The notes beneath the pieces are model-generated. The model was not told where the DNA came from. It did no database searches and saw nothing but the letters and a program-made list of their open reading frames with translations. DNA of 64,000 nt, taken from NCBI RefSeq assembly GCF_021513275.1, contig NZ_CP090978.1, positions 1,798,001 through 1,862,000 on the forward strand, written 5' to 3'. This document shows positions 29,429 through 38,647 of this stretch, in pieces (position 1 is the first letter of the stretch; each line of letters starts with the position of its first letter). Origin of the DNA: Paenibacillus hexagrammi (GTDB taxonomy: Bacteria > Bacillota > Bacilli > Paenibacillales > NBRC-103111). A program made the position numbers and the translations under genes.

Positions 29429-30738
29429 ATTGTCAAGAGGTGATGGAACTGATGCAAAGACAGCTGGACGGAGATTTGGATGCACAGGAGGAAGAGGAAC
29501 TGCATGTTCACCTGATGCATTGTTTGGAATGCGCTCAAATGTTTGAACGTCTTCAATTATTATCAGATGAGTTAAGCCAACTGCCTAAGGTAGTGCCGCC
29601 ATTCAGCCTGGTAGATTCCATATTGCCGCAATTGAATGAAATTCACATGGCTGCTGAAGCTTCCATTGCCGATTCAACACCGACGGCTCCTAGTAGAGTT
29701 GTTTCTGAACGAGCTGGTTCGAGTAAGAATCCATCACGTATCGGCTCGTACTTCTCGTGGAAGCTTGCCGGTGGTGTAGTCGCGGCAGGGCTAGTTATTG
29801 GATTCTTTGCTTTTCAGAATTCCGGCTCTGTGAATCAACAAGCCGATGAATTGCTTCAGCCGCGTGCCGCCAAATATGATGCACTAGCTTCAGCGCAGAG
29901 CAAGTCCTCGGACGCTAGCGACAAAGCTGCAAGTCAGAACGATTCCGGCGGTCCGGCTGCTGCTGCAGCCACGGATTCATCAGCTTCTTCTGAACAAGAT
30001 CATGAGCCCCAGAATTCGGGTCAACCCGCTGGCGGTGTGCAACAGGCTTCACCTGAAGCATCGCCGGAAGGTGCTTGGACAGTAATTGATCAAACTGCGA
30101 AGCCGAATGCGGATGCAAAGCCAAGAATTGAAGCGAATACAGGCTCGGAAGCAGGCGCATCATCGAAAACCTCACCTGAATCATCTAAGAAGCCCGAACA
30201 AGCACAACCGAAGGTTCAGGGGATTGCCGAGGCGGGACAGCAGGATCAACCAGGACAATCGAGTCAACCGGAAGCAGCTCCATCTGCAGCTCCGAGTACG
30301 TTACGGTCCTCAGATGAGGATCAAGCTTTGACACCAGCAGCTACTCCAGGAGCGAATACTCTAGCTCCAGCGCTTGTAGGCGAGCCTTCGCCCCACCCGC
30401 AAACAAATCCGGAGGATACACCGGATGAAACTGTGCAGCCGCCTAAGGCCAAAGCTGGACCTTCAATGGGGATCAGCTCCTTTACGCTATCTGCTCCGGT
30501 GCCTTTTACTTCAGAGTCAGGATTATATGAAGCCATTGTAGAGAACGATCAGGTTGTCGTGCGTGATGCAACTACTCACAAGGCTGTTTTTACTTCATCT
30601 CATAAGTGGCAGTCCTCCGATCAAATTACACTCGTTGAATGGTCCCAAGATAATAAATTGACCTACCGTGTGGTTAGCGGCGAAAACGAGCAGACTTTTG
30701 TTATAGATGCAGCAGCCAAGGAAGAATTAACTCCATAA
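29425..30738 (+). CDS. Zinc-finger membrane anti-sigma factor with long ectodomain
   Basis: This 437-residue protein has an N-terminal anti-sigma zinc finger (zf-HC2; HLMHCLECAQMF fits HxxxCxxC), one membrane helix (LAGGVVAAGLVIGFFAFQ, about 112-130), then about 220 residues of Ala/Ser/Gln/Pro-rich low-complexity sequence, and a folded-looking C-terminus of about 80 residues (YEAIVENDQVVVRDATTHKAVF ...). It should hold the upstream sigma factor at the membrane until regulated proteolysis. B. subtilis RsiW is about half as long, so the ectodomain is unusually extended and may reach through the wall. No protease for it is in the window apart from an M50 protease at 51371, which is not necessarily related. 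Confidence 0.85.
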   Translation: MNCQEVMELMQRQLDGDLDAQEEEELHVHLMHCLECAQMFERLQLLSDELSQLPKVVPPFSLVDSILPQLNEIHMAAEASIADSTPTAPSRVVSERAGSSKNPSRIGSYFSWKLAGGVVAAGLVIGFFAFQNSGSVNQQADELLQPRAAKYDALASAQSKSSDASDKAASQNDSGGPAAAAATDSSASSEQDHEPQNSGQPAGGVQQASPEASPEGAWTVIDQTAKPNADAKPRIEANTGSEAGASSKTSPESSKKPEQAQPKVQGIAEAGQQDQPGQSSQPEAAPSAAPSTLRSSDEDQALTPAATPGANTLAPALVGEPSPHPQTNPEDTPDETVQPPKAKAGPSMGISSFTLSAPVPFTSESGLYEAIVENDQVVVRDATTHKAVFTSSHKWQSSDQITLVEWSQDNKLTYRVVSGENEQTFVIDAAAKEELTP

Positions 30739-30928
30739 TTTTCTTGGCTCCGTATGCACCAACTGACTATTTTTGGCGTATACTGGCTTAGAGACATCAA
30801 TCAGAACGGACATCTGGTTCTATCACACGGCCAAAGGTTTCTAGAGCCTTTGTGCCGGTGTTTAAATAGATGCTGCTGCCAGGAGAGAGACGGCTCTTTC
30901 GTGGTACAAATTCTTCCAGTTGCTCGGC

Positions 30929-30972
30929 AAAGGGATTGTGTCAAAGTTTTCGGACTTTGACGCAATCCCTTT
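30929..30972 (+). terminator. Long 19-bp hairpin after the anti-sigma gene
   Basis: AAAGGGATTGTGTCAAAGT (30929-30947) pairs with 30954-30972 over 19 bp with one wobble and a 6-base loop. The tail (GTTGTTGG) is poor in T, so it is a weak terminator or an RNA-stability element. The rest of 30739-31052 holds a 68-codon ORF with cysteine clusters and no ribosome site, which I regard as chance. Confidence 0.55.
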
Positions 30973-31052
30973 GTTGTTGGTAAGATGATGATTGAAGGTT
31001 ATCAGGATGGACAATGGTTCAACAAAGAGAATGCGCTCGAAGGGTGAGACAA

Positions 31053-32072
31053 ATGGACGTAAAAAAAGCGTGGAAAGACATACAAGCAGGTCGAACGGCG
31101 CCGGTGTACTTGTGCTATGGTCCTGAAAAATATAGAATGAGAGAGTTTATTCAGCATGTATCCGATCATTTGATCGAGCCGGAACATAGGGAATTTGCGG
31201 TCAGTAAATTTGATCTGGGTGAAACGAGTTTGTCAGCAGTTCTGGAAGATGCAGAGACGCTTCCTTTTATGGTACCCAAGAAGTTCATTATTGCGACGAA
31301 CGCGATATTCTTTACTGGTGCCAGGGATACGAGTAAGGTGGAGCATGACCTAGAGCGGTTGATTGACTACTTGAAATCTCCGGCAGAGCACTCGGTTATC
31401 ATATTCACAGTCGATGCCGAGAAGCTGGATGAACGTAAGAAAGTCGTAAAATCACTGAAAGAGAAGGAGGCCGTTATTCCTTTCCTCTCTTTATCCTCAG
31501 AGGAGTTGCAGAGCTGGGTGGTCAAACAAGCCCAAAAGCTTGATTTTACATTTGCGTCTGGAGCCGCCGATCAATTGATTTTATACACCGGAGGGAACCT
31601 GCAGGTATTATCTGCTGAGCTTGAGAAAATCTCCCTTTACATAGGAAGCGGTGGTGTGGCTACAGAGGCGGTCATTGATCAGTTAGTTGCCCGAAGCACT
31701 GAGCAGAACGTATTTATCTTGATCGAGGATATTGTCAACCTGCGCCTGGATCGCGCCTTTGTGATTCTGGAGGAGCTGCTGAAGCAAAGAGAAGAGCCTA
31801 TCAAGATTGCTGCCCTCATTGCCAGACAGTTCCGAATCATGCTTCAAGTGAAAGAGCTGGGCAAACAAGGGTACTCCCAGCAGCAAATGGCATCGCAGAT
31901 CGGCTTGCATCCGTATGCCGTTAAAATCGCAGAAGGGCAAGCGAAGAAGTATGAGGCAAATAAGCTGAGTGTTATATTGGCAAGACTAGCGGATCTCGAT
32001 TATCAAATGAAGAGCGGACGCATCGATAAGGTTTTGGGACTAGAAATGTTCTTGCTTCAATTAGCTGCATAA
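31053..32072 (+). CDS. holA: DNA polymerase III delta subunit
   Basis: HolA, 339 residues, is the clamp-loader delta subunit. The N-terminal DVKKAWKDIQAGRTAPVYLCYGPEKY, central FVATNAIFF-like sequence and C-terminal FRIMLQVKELGKQGYSQQQMASQIGLHPYAVK match the family. The ATG at 31053 follows AGGGTGAG; an in-frame upstream start at 31014 lacks support. It opens the sliding clamp during loading. Its location next to rpsT and behind the comE region is that of B. subtilis, with the ger and ECF blocks inserted between. Confidence 0.93.
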   Translation: MDVKKAWKDIQAGRTAPVYLCYGPEKYRMREFIQHVSDHLIEPEHREFAVSKFDLGETSLSAVLEDAETLPFMVPKKFIIATNAIFFTGARDTSKVEHDLERLIDYLKSPAEHSVIIFTVDAEKLDERKKVVKSLKEKEAVIPFLSLSSEELQSWVVKQAQKLDFTFASGAADQLILYTGGNLQVLSAELEKISLYIGSGGVATEAVIDQLVARSTEQNVFILIEDIVNLRLDRAFVILEELLKQREEPIKIAALIARQFRIMLQVKELGKQGYSQQQMASQIGLHPYAVKIAEGQAKKYEANKLSVILARLADLDYQMKSGRIDKVLGLEMFLLQLAA

Positions 32073-32083
32073 AACGGGGAATA

Positions 32084-32117
32084 AAAAATCCAGCTCTCGA
32101 TGGAGGGCTGGATTTTT
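32084..32117. terminator. Bidirectional terminator between holA and rpsT
   Basis: AAAAATCCAGC (32084-32094) pairs with GCTGGATTTTT (32107-32117). A and T flanks allow it to serve both convergent genes. Confidence 0.9.
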
Positions 32118-32133
32118 GTTTGTATGTTCTGGA

Positions 32134-32403
32134 TTACGCTTGAGCCGTAAGAGCGTTCAGCTTTTTAGCCAGACGGGACTTCTTGCGGTTAGCGGCATTT
32201 TTATGGATTAAACCTTTCGAAGCTGCTTTGTCCAATTTCTTCGAAGCGTTGACCAGAGCTTCTTGAGCAGTTTCTACATTCGTGCTTGCAGCTGTTTCGA
32301 AAGCTTTCACAGCAGTACGCAGTGCGGACTTCTGGGAAGCGTTGCGAAGACGGCGCTTTTCGCTAACTTTAACTCGTTTGATAGCGGATTTAATGTTTGG
32401 CAT
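32134..32403 (-). CDS. rpsT: 30S ribosomal protein bS20
   Basis: bS20, 89 residues, is highly basic and helical ([21 protein letters not shown] ... [19 protein letters not shown]). The ATG at 32403 follows AGGAGGTG; an ATG 9 bases upstream is not at the family start. It binds 16S rRNA early in 30S assembly. It is encoded opposite to holA and gpr, as in B. subtilis. Confidence 0.97.
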   Translation of the reverse strand: MPNIKSAIKRVKVSEKRRLRNASQKSALRTAVKAFETAASTNVETAQEALVNASKKLDKAASKGLIHKNAANRKKSRLAKKLNALTAQA

Positions 32404-32470
32404 GAAATTCACCTCCTACTTCACAAAACACGTTCAACGAACCATTTCATGTTTGCTGACAACTTTAAGT

Positions 32471-32499
32471 ATTCTACCATGCTCCTATTTAAAATGCAA
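32471..32499 (-). promoter_or_regulatory. Sigma-A promoter of rpsT
   Basis: Read leftward, TTGCAT (32499-32494), a 17-base spacer and TAGAAT (32476-32471) form a good vegetative promoter about 70 bases before the rpsT start. Confidence 0.65.
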
Positions 32500-32531
32500 T
32501 ACCTGACATTTTAGCGTGGGACAAACTTTTT

Positions 32532-32561
32532 GCATAATGAATTTCACTTCTCCACACAATA
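32532..32561 (+). promoter_or_regulatory. Forespore (sigma-F/G) promoter of gpr
   Basis: GCATA (32532-32536) matches gHATR exactly. After 18 bases CACAATA (32555-32561) matches CATWHTA with one mismatch. It lies 38 bases before the gpr start. Forespore transcription of gpr is established in Bacillus. Confidence 0.6.
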
Positions 32562-32599
32562 ATTGCTAGATGCTTGAATGAGAAAGGGGAAACAATCAG

Positions 32600-33601
32600 A
32601 TGACGGATTTTAGCGAATACTCTTCACATACCGACCTCGCCCTCGACGCCAGAGATATGGCCCAAGCTGCCAACCACGGGCAGACCATTCCAGGAATTGA
32701 AACAGACTCTACTCGGGAGAACGGCATCCGAGTTACCAAAATCAATGTATTGAACGAACAGGGCTCAAAGGCACTTGGCAAAATGCAGGGCCATTACATA
32801 ACGATTGAAGTCCCCGCGCTAAGGCAGAAGGACAGTCAATTGCAGGATCGGGTAGCTACGAAATTTGCTCAGGAGTTTGAGGAGTTTTTGCGAACGATCG
32901 GTATACGCAAGAATGCCAAGGTATTAGTTATTGGACTGGGTAATGCGAATGTGACGCCCGATGCGCTCGGTCCCCTTGTCGTTGAGAATATAATGGTAAC
33001 TAGACATTACTTTGAACTTTATCCGAATGATGTAACTCCGGGGTACCGGGCTGTCAGTGCAGTTGCGCCGGGGGTGCTTGGAACTACAGGAATTGAAAGC
33101 TCCGATATCGTACAAGGGATCGTGGAAAAATCGAATCCTGATCTGATCATCGCGATAGATGCTTTAGCTTCCAGATCCATGGAGAGGGTTAACACAACGA
33201 TCCAAATCGCAGATACGGGTATTCATCCGGGCTCTGGTATCGGCAATAAGCGGAAAGGCTTGACCAAAGAGACGCTGGGAGTTCCAGTTGTCGCCATAGG
33301 CGTTCCTACAGTTGTTTATGCATCGACCATAGTGAACAATGCATTTGACATGATGCATAAGCATTTTAGCGAGCAGACCAGCAACACGGGGCAGATTCTC
33401 GGGCTGCTGGACAACATGCATGAAGAGGAGCGTCTGCAGCTTGTTAAAGAAGTGCTGAACCCTGTTGGGCACGATCTGCTGGTAACGCCGAAAGAGATTG
33501 ACGAATTTATCGAAGATATCGCGAATATTATCGCTAGCGGTCTGAATGCAGCTCTTCACGACGCGGTAAGCGCAGATAACGTAGCGGCATATACGCACTA
33601 A
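32600..33601 (+). CDS. gpr: Germination protease GPR
   Basis: GPR, 333 residues, degrades small acid-soluble spore proteins at germination. It is made as a zymogen; the N-terminal YSSHTDLALDARDMA region is the propeptide-processing area. Core motifs IGLGNANVTPDALGPLVVENI and AVAPGVLGTTGIESSDIVQGI are typical of this aspartic-type protease family. The ATG follows AAAGGGGAAACAATCAG. A forespore-type promoter lies just upstream. It is followed by spoIIP, as in B. subtilis, but with a terminator between. Confidence 0.96.
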   Translation: MTDFSEYSSHTDLALDARDMAQAANHGQTIPGIETDSTRENGIRVTKINVLNEQGSKALGKMQGHYITIEVPALRQKDSQLQDRVATKFAQEFEEFLRTIGIRKNAKVLVIGLGNANVTPDALGPLVVENIMVTRHYFELYPNDVTPGYRAVSAVAPGVLGTTGIESSDIVQGIVEKSNPDLIIAIDALASRSMERVNTTIQIADTGIHPGSGIGNKRKGLTKETLGVPVVAIGVPTVVYASTIVNNAFDMMHKHFSEQTSNTGQILGLLDNMHEEERLQLVKEVLNPVGHDLLVTPKEIDEFIEDIANIIASGLNAALHDAVSADNVAAYTH

Positions 33602-33620
33602 TAAAGCATTTTTTCCTGGA

Positions 33621-33652
33621 AATAGAACCTATGGAAAGGTTCTATTTTTTTG
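33621..33652 (+). terminator. Terminator after gpr
   Basis: AATAGAACC (33621-33629) pairs with GGTTCTATT (33638-33646), followed by TTTTT. Confidence 0.85.
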
Positions 33653-33739
33653 TCTATCAGAAATATTTCTAGCGAATCGGTTCTAGTTGGGAGGGGCGGT
33701 TCATAGAGTAAAGTAAGATAGATTAGGAGGAAAACACTT

Positions 33740-35002
33740 ATGAAATGGACATCCGCCACACTCAATCTTAGCCATGTTCGCAAGACGATCCAAAGCGCCG
33801 GTTCAATGGGGAAGGCATTCTTCCTGCTTGGATCCGCTACACTCGCTATCTTCGCTCTTAGTGGTATTGGCAGCTACCTGCAAGCAAAGAGCATGACAAC
33901 GTCGCCCGTGTCCTCGATGAAAGGTCTAGCCGCTTCTGTTACGAATCAATTTTTTATTGATATGCTTGGCATGGAAGTGCCGCATCTAAATAAGAATCAA
34001 AGTAAGTTTACTTTCTCACAGCATAACGTCTTTAATTTCGCATTTCGCCTTATGACGGATATTAATCCCCAAGATCCTCGGAGTTTGATTGCGAGCGAGC
34101 TTCCGGGTATGGATGAAGATAGGACAACGGTACTCGTGCAGGGCAGCGCTGCGAACCCAAGTGAGCCGTTTCATGCGAATCCTCCGGCAAGCCTGTTTGA
34201 GAATGGTGACGGGGGACAAGCTGAAAACGATCCGGATAAATCCGCAGAAACTTCAGCGGCAGCAACTCCGGCACCAAGCCAAGGCCCAGAACCAAGTCTA
34301 AGTCCAAAGCCTACTAATGTCTCCGCCGCTTCGCCTCCCAAGTCAGCAGGGAAAAATATAGCTTTTATTTATCAGACGCACAGCAATGAATCTTTTTTAC
34401 CCGAGCTAAAAGGTGTCTCCGATCCGGACGAGTCCTACAGCGATAAAGTCAATATTATTTCGGTAGGGAATCGATTAGCGCAAAATCTGGAGAAAGACGG
34501 TATTGGCGCTGTTCATGACGACACCGTATATCCCAGCACGGTGAAAGGCTTTAAATATCCGTTTTCCTACAAATACTCATTGAAAACCCTTGAAGAAGCA
34601 GTCTCTGCCCATCCTGATTTGAACTACTTTTTTGATATTCACAGGGATTCAGCCGCCAGAAAATACACGACGATCAACATTGACGGCAAGGATTATGCGC
34701 AGGTCTATTTCATTATCGGCGGCAAAAATCCGAATTGGAAAAAGAATGAAGAATTGGCGAATGCCATTCATGATGCGTTAGAAGCTAAGCATCCGGGAGT
34801 CTCCAAGGGCATACATGCGAAGGAAGCCAGTGAAGGCAACGGCGTCTACAATCAAAATTTTTCACCCAACAATCTATTAATTGAAGTAGGCGGACCGTAT
34901 AACACACTTGAAGAATGCTATCGGACGACAGACTGGCTTGCGGATGCGATCTCTGAAGTCATTTTAAATGCGAAGAAAGTAGATGCGCCGGCCAAATCGT
35001 AA
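33740..35002 (+). CDS. spoIIP: Stage II sporulation protein P (cell-wall amidase/endopeptidase)
   Basis: SpoIIP, 420 residues, has an N-terminal membrane helix (about 25-45), a Pro/Ala/Ser-rich linker (about 150-200) and the C-terminal amidase-3-like catalytic domain with IYQTHSNESFLPEL, FDIHRDSA and LLIEVGGPYNTLEE, which supply the zinc ligands and catalytic glutamate. With SpoIID and SpoIIM it thins septal peptidoglycan during engulfment. AGGAGG precedes the ATG. It precedes yqxA and lepA, as in B. subtilis. Confidence 0.95.
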   Translation: MKWTSATLNLSHVRKTIQSAGSMGKAFFLLGSATLAIFALSGIGSYLQAKSMTTSPVSSMKGLAASVTNQFFIDMLGMEVPHLNKNQSKFTFSQHNVFNFAFRLMTDINPQDPRSLIASELPGMDEDRTTVLVQGSAANPSEPFHANPPASLFENGDGGQAENDPDKSAETSAAATPAPSQGPEPSLSPKPTNVSAASPPKSAGKNIAFIYQTHSNESFLPELKGVSDPDESYSDKVNIISVGNRLAQNLEKDGIGAVHDDTVYPSTVKGFKYPFSYKYSLKTLEEAVSAHPDLNYFFDIHRDSAARKYTTINIDGKDYAQVYFIIGGKNPNWKKNEELANAIHDALEAKHPGVSKGIHAKEASEGNGVYNQNFSPNNLLIEVGGPYNTLEECYRTTDWLADAISEVILNAKKVDAPAKS

Positions 35003-35038
35003 GACCCAATGTAATAAGGAAGCCAGGGAGGAAGAAAG

Positions 35039-35461
35039 ATGAGAGTAGCTAACTTTTATGTAAAAGCCGGACTATTTATCCTGCTGCTGTTGTTCTGCGT
35101 GTTGTTTGGGGTGAGTTTAGCGAGAAGTGGCATGGAAAGTATTCAAGGTCCTATCTCGGCAACCTCTGCGCAGGTGCAAGAAGCAGCAGGGAAGGCGAAG
35201 GATAAAGCAGCCTCCCTGGTATCAGCTTCTTCAACACCGACAGCGAAGGGCTCTGTAAAGTCGAAGGAAGCAAACTCTAAAGAAGCAGCCAAGGGTTCGG
35301 CTGCCAAAGAAAAAGCAGAAGAAGCAGCTAGGCCGGTTGCCGACCACGATAACTCCTTGAACCATGTGGGCAACAAGCTGGGCGATCTGCTGCAGATCGC
35401 CGCGCATCATGGAATTAAGCTGTTTGTCTCCCTGTTTGACTCTGTTCTTGGAAAAGGATAG
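35039..35461 (+). CDS. yqxA: YqxA/DUF3679 family membrane protein
   Basis: This 140-residue protein has one N-terminal membrane helix (LFILLLLFCVLFGVSLARSGM), a Lys/Ala/Glu/Ser-rich middle, and a conserved C-terminus (GNKLGDLLQIAAHHGIKLFVSLFDSVLGKG). The position between spoIIP and lepA is that of yqxA (DUF3679) in B. subtilis. The function is unknown. The low-complexity middle is longer than the folded parts. Confidence 0.8.
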   Translation: MRVANFYVKAGLFILLLLFCVLFGVSLARSGMESIQGPISATSAQVQEAAGKAKDKAASLVSASSTPTAKGSVKSKEANSKEAAKGSAAKEKAEEAARPVADHDNSLNHVGNKLGDLLQIAAHHGIKLFVSLFDSVLGKG

Positions 35462-35472
35462 ATAGGGGCGGA

Positions 35473-35501
35473 TTGCTGTCCTAACTCACAACTGCTATAA
35501 T
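35473..35501 (+). promoter_or_regulatory. Sigma-A promoter of lepA
   Basis: TTGCTG (35473-35478), a 17-base spacer and a perfect TATAAT (35496-35501) lie 35 bases before the lepA start, so lepA has its own vegetative promoter inside the spoIIP-yqxA-lepA run. Confidence 0.75.
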
Positions 35502-35536
35502 GAAAATTATTTGCATGTTGGGGGTTAGTCGTAAGG

Positions 35537-37351
35537 ATGACGGACATTCGAGCCAGACAAAAGAAAATTCGCAACTTTTCAATCATTGCTCATATTGACC
35601 ACGGCAAGTCGACGCTTGCCGATCGGATCTTGGAATATACAGGAGCGCTGTCTTCCCGCGAGATGCAGGAGCAAGTTCTTGATCAGATGGATCTGGAACG
35701 CGAGCGTGGAATTACCATCAAGCTTCAAGCGGTGAGACTGAATTACCGCGCGGAGGATGGTGAGGAGTATATCCTCAACCTGATTGATACTCCTGGGCAC
35801 GTAGACTTTACCTATGAGGTATCGCGAAGCTTGGCAGCCTGTGAAGGCGCTTTGCTGGTTGTAGACGCTGCTCAAGGTATTGAAGCGCAAACATTGGCCA
35901 ATGTGTATTTGGCGCTTGATAACAATCTGGAAATCTTACCGGTCATTAATAAAATTGACCTCCCGAGCGCTGATCCGGAACGGGTGAAGCAAGAAGTCGA
36001 GGATGTAATCGGACTTGACGCCAGCGAAGCGGTTCTCGCTTCAGCGAAGGCAGGCATCGGGATTAAGGAAATTTTGGAGCAGGTGTGCCAAAAGGTTCCC
36101 GCTCCTCAAGGAGATCCGGACAACCCGCTCAAGGCGCTTATTTTTGACTCTCATTATGACGCTTATAAAGGTGTTATCGTGTATGTGAGGGTTATGGACG
36201 GCTCCATCCGAGCAGGCAGCAAAATCAAAATGATGGCGACCAACAAAATCTTCGAGGTCATCGAAGTCGGCGCCTTCAAGCCGCGCATGTCTATCGTAGA
36301 ATCTCTCGATGTTGGTGATGTAGGCTTCATCGTTGCAGGTATCAAGAATGTCGGCGATACTCGCGTTGGGGATACAGTAACGGAAGCAAGCAAGCCTGCG
36401 GCTGAGCCGCTGCCGGGCTACCGCCGGATTAATCCGATGGTATTCTGCGGTCTGTACCCGATCGAAACGTCGGATTACAATGATTTGCGGGAAGCACTGC
36501 AGAAGCTTGAACTTAATGATGCGTCGCTCCGCTTTGAGCCGGAAACATCCTCTGCGCTTGGCTTTGGATTCCGATGCGGCTTCCTTGGACTTCTTCATAT
36601 GGAGATCATCCAGGAACGTATTGAACGTGAATTCAACATTCCGCTGATTACAACGGCGCCGAGCGTTATTTACCGGGTAACGCAAACAAACGGAGAAGTC
36701 ATTGACATTGACAACCCGTCCAATTACCCGGATCAGCAGAAGATTGAGTTTGTAGAAGAGCCTTATGTGAAAGCTTCTGTTATTGTGCCTAACGATTTCG
36801 TTGGAACCATTATGGAGCTTTGCCAAGGGAAGCGCGGCGAGTATATCAACATGGAGTACTTGGACTCCAACCGTGTCACATTGACCTACGATATTCCATT
36901 GTCAGAGATCGTATACGATTTCTTCGATCAATTGAAATCCAGAACCAAGGGCTATGCTTCCTTTGATTATGAATTGACCGGTTACAAAAAGTCTAATCTG
37001 GTGAAGATGGACATCCTGCTGAACGCCGAACAGGTCGATGCCTTGTCCTTCATCGTGCATAGAGACGGTGCTTATAACCGCGGTAAGGTGATCTGCGATA
37101 AATTGAAAGAATTGATCCCGCGCCAAATGTTCGAGGTGCCGATTCAGGCGGCAATCGGGCAAAAAATTATTGCGAGGGAAACGGTAAAAGCCATGCGTAA
37201 GAACGTATTGGCCAAATGCTACGGCGGTGATATTTCCCGGAAGAGAAAGCTGCTGGATAAGCAGAAGGAAGGGAAGAAGCGCATGAAGCAGGTCGGCAGC
37301 GTAGAGGTGCCGCAGGAAGCGTTCATGGCCGTGCTGAAAATCGACGAGTAA
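35537..37351 (+). CDS. lepA: Elongation factor 4 (LepA)
   Basis: EF4, 604 residues, is a translational GTPase. It has G1 AHIDHGKS, switch region RERGITIK, G3 DTPGHVDF and G4 NKIDLP, and the LepA C-terminal domain ends with [25 protein letters not shown]. It acts on ribosomes in back-translocation or initiation and assembly, depending on the study. The ATG follows GGGGGTTAG. A terminator follows the gene. Confidence 0.97.
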   Translation: MTDIRARQKKIRNFSIIAHIDHGKSTLADRILEYTGALSSREMQEQVLDQMDLERERGITIKLQAVRLNYRAEDGEEYILNLIDTPGHVDFTYEVSRSLAACEGALLVVDAAQGIEAQTLANVYLALDNNLEILPVINKIDLPSADPERVKQEVEDVIGLDASEAVLASAKAGIGIKEILEQVCQKVPAPQGDPDNPLKALIFDSHYDAYKGVIVYVRVMDGSIRAGSKIKMMATNKIFEVIEVGAFKPRMSIVESLDVGDVGFIVAGIKNVGDTRVGDTVTEASKPAAEPLPGYRRINPMVFCGLYPIETSDYNDLREALQKLELNDASLRFEPETSSALGFGFRCGFLGLLHMEIIQERIEREFNIPLITTAPSVIYRVTQTNGEVIDIDNPSNYPDQQKIEFVEEPYVKASVIVPNDFVGTIMELCQGKRGEYINMEYLDSNRVTLTYDIPLSEIVYDFFDQLKSRTKGYASFDYELTGYKKSNLVKMDILLNAEQVDALSFIVHRDGAYNRGKVICDKLKELIPRQMFEVPIQAAIGQKIIARETVKAMRKNVLAKCYGGDISRKRKLLDKQKEGKKRMKQVGSVEVPQEAFMAVLKIDE

Positions 37352-37359
37352 TGAAAGTC

Positions 37360-37398
37360 AAGCCGGGGACAGTTGACTCTGTCCCTTGGCTTTTTTTC
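37360..37398 (+). terminator. Terminator after lepA
   Basis: AAGCC ... GGGACAG pairs with CTGTCCC ... GGCTT, followed by seven Ts. Confidence 0.88.
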
Positions 37399-37465
37399 AG
37401 TAGATAAGAAAATATAAGTTTTATACGAAGTCGTTAATCCTTGCAAGAAAAGAGGTTGCGTTAAC

Positions 37466-38629
37466 ATGCAGGAAACACCTAGAGCTGAAGCAGCCGCTAC
37501 AGCCGTTTACATTCACATCCCTTTTTGCACAAATAAATGTCATTACTGCGATTTTAATTCCTATGTCCTCAAGGATCAGCCTGTTATGGAATATCTGGAT
37601 GCGCTGGAGCGCGAAATGGAGCTTACGGTCAGGCAATATCCCGTCGAGAAGGTGGAGACCATCTTTGTAGGTGGAGGTACACCAACGGTCCTCCTTCCGA
37701 ATCAGATGGAGCGCTTTTTGAACATGGTGCGAACCTACTTTCCGGTTGACCCGGAGCAGGTGGAGTTCTCGATGGAAGCAAATCCGGGAACAACGGATGA
37801 AGAAAAGCTTGCCGCGATGAAAGAAGGCGGCGTCAATCGCATCAGCTTTGGCGTGCAGTCGTTCAATAACGAGCTGTTAGCGGCGATCGGGCGCATTCAT
37901 AACACGGATGATGTATACCGCAGTCTTGAGAATGCTAAGAAGTTGGGGTTTCGCAATCTGTCCATCGATTTGATGTTCGGACTGCCGAAACAGACAGTAG
38001 AGATCATGAAGGCTACACTTCAAGAAGCTCTCGCCTTGGACTTACAGCACTACTCGATCTATAGCCTGAAAGTGGAAGAAAACACGCTGTTTCATACGTT
38101 ATTCCAAAGGAACCAGCTCCCTCTCCCAAGTGAGGAGGAGGAAGTCGACATGTATCTGCTGATCATGCAGACTCTCATGGAGGCCGGCTATGGGCAGTAT
38201 GAGATTAGTAATTTCGCAAAGCCGGGCTTTGAAAGCCGTCACAACTCGAAGTATTGGCTCAACCACAGCTATTACGGGCTAGGAGCTGGGGCCCACGGTT
38301 ATATGCGCGGCCAGCGGCATATGAATATCAAGGGGATTCAGCCTTATATCGATGCGACCAAGTCAGGACTTCCTGTAATGGAACAGTTTGAAGTGACGCG
38401 ACAGGAGGCAATGGAAGATTTCATGATGGTAGGACTCAGAATGCTGAAAGGTGTAAACAACGCCGATTTCTCTCAGCAGTTCGGTTCGAAGATAGAAGAG
38501 CACTTTGAGCAAGCTCTGACGAAATGGCTGAATGCGAAGCTGCTCGAACGCACGGAGGAGGACGGCTATCGTCTTTCCAAGGAAGGAATTCTTCTGGGCA
38601 ATGAAGTATTCGCGTCATTCCTATCCTAG
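37466..38629 (+). CDS. hemW: Radical SAM heme chaperone HemW
   Basis: This 387-residue protein has the radical-SAM 4Fe-4S cysteines at about 21, 25 and 28 (CTNKCHYCDFN), the SAM motif VGGGTPT, and the HemW C-terminal domain (HNSKYWLNHSYYGLGAGAHGY). The HNSxYW motif marks HemW, a heme-trafficking protein, rather than coproporphyrinogen dehydrogenase HemN. It is between lepA and hrcA, as in B. subtilis, with an acetyltransferase gene inserted after it. Confidence 0.93.
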   Translation: MQETPRAEAAATAVYIHIPFCTNKCHYCDFNSYVLKDQPVMEYLDALEREMELTVRQYPVEKVETIFVGGGTPTVLLPNQMERFLNMVRTYFPVDPEQVEFSMEANPGTTDEEKLAAMKEGGVNRISFGVQSFNNELLAAIGRIHNTDDVYRSLENAKKLGFRNLSIDLMFGLPKQTVEIMKATLQEALALDLQHYSIYSLKVEENTLFHTLFQRNQLPLPSEEEEVDMYLLIMQTLMEAGYGQYEISNFAKPGFESRHNSKYWLNHSYYGLGAGAHGYMRGQRHMNIKGIQPYIDATKSGLPVMEQFEVTRQEAMEDFMMVGLRMLKGVNNADFSQQFGSKIEEHFEQALTKWLNAKLLERTEEDGYRLSKEGILLGNEVFASFLS

Positions 38630-38647
38630 TGGGATAAAAAATAATAG

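Noticed and set aside
30754..30960. 68-codon ORF with clustered cysteines after the anti-sigma gene
   Set aside because: No Shine-Dalgarno, no recognisable pattern, and it runs into the long hairpin.
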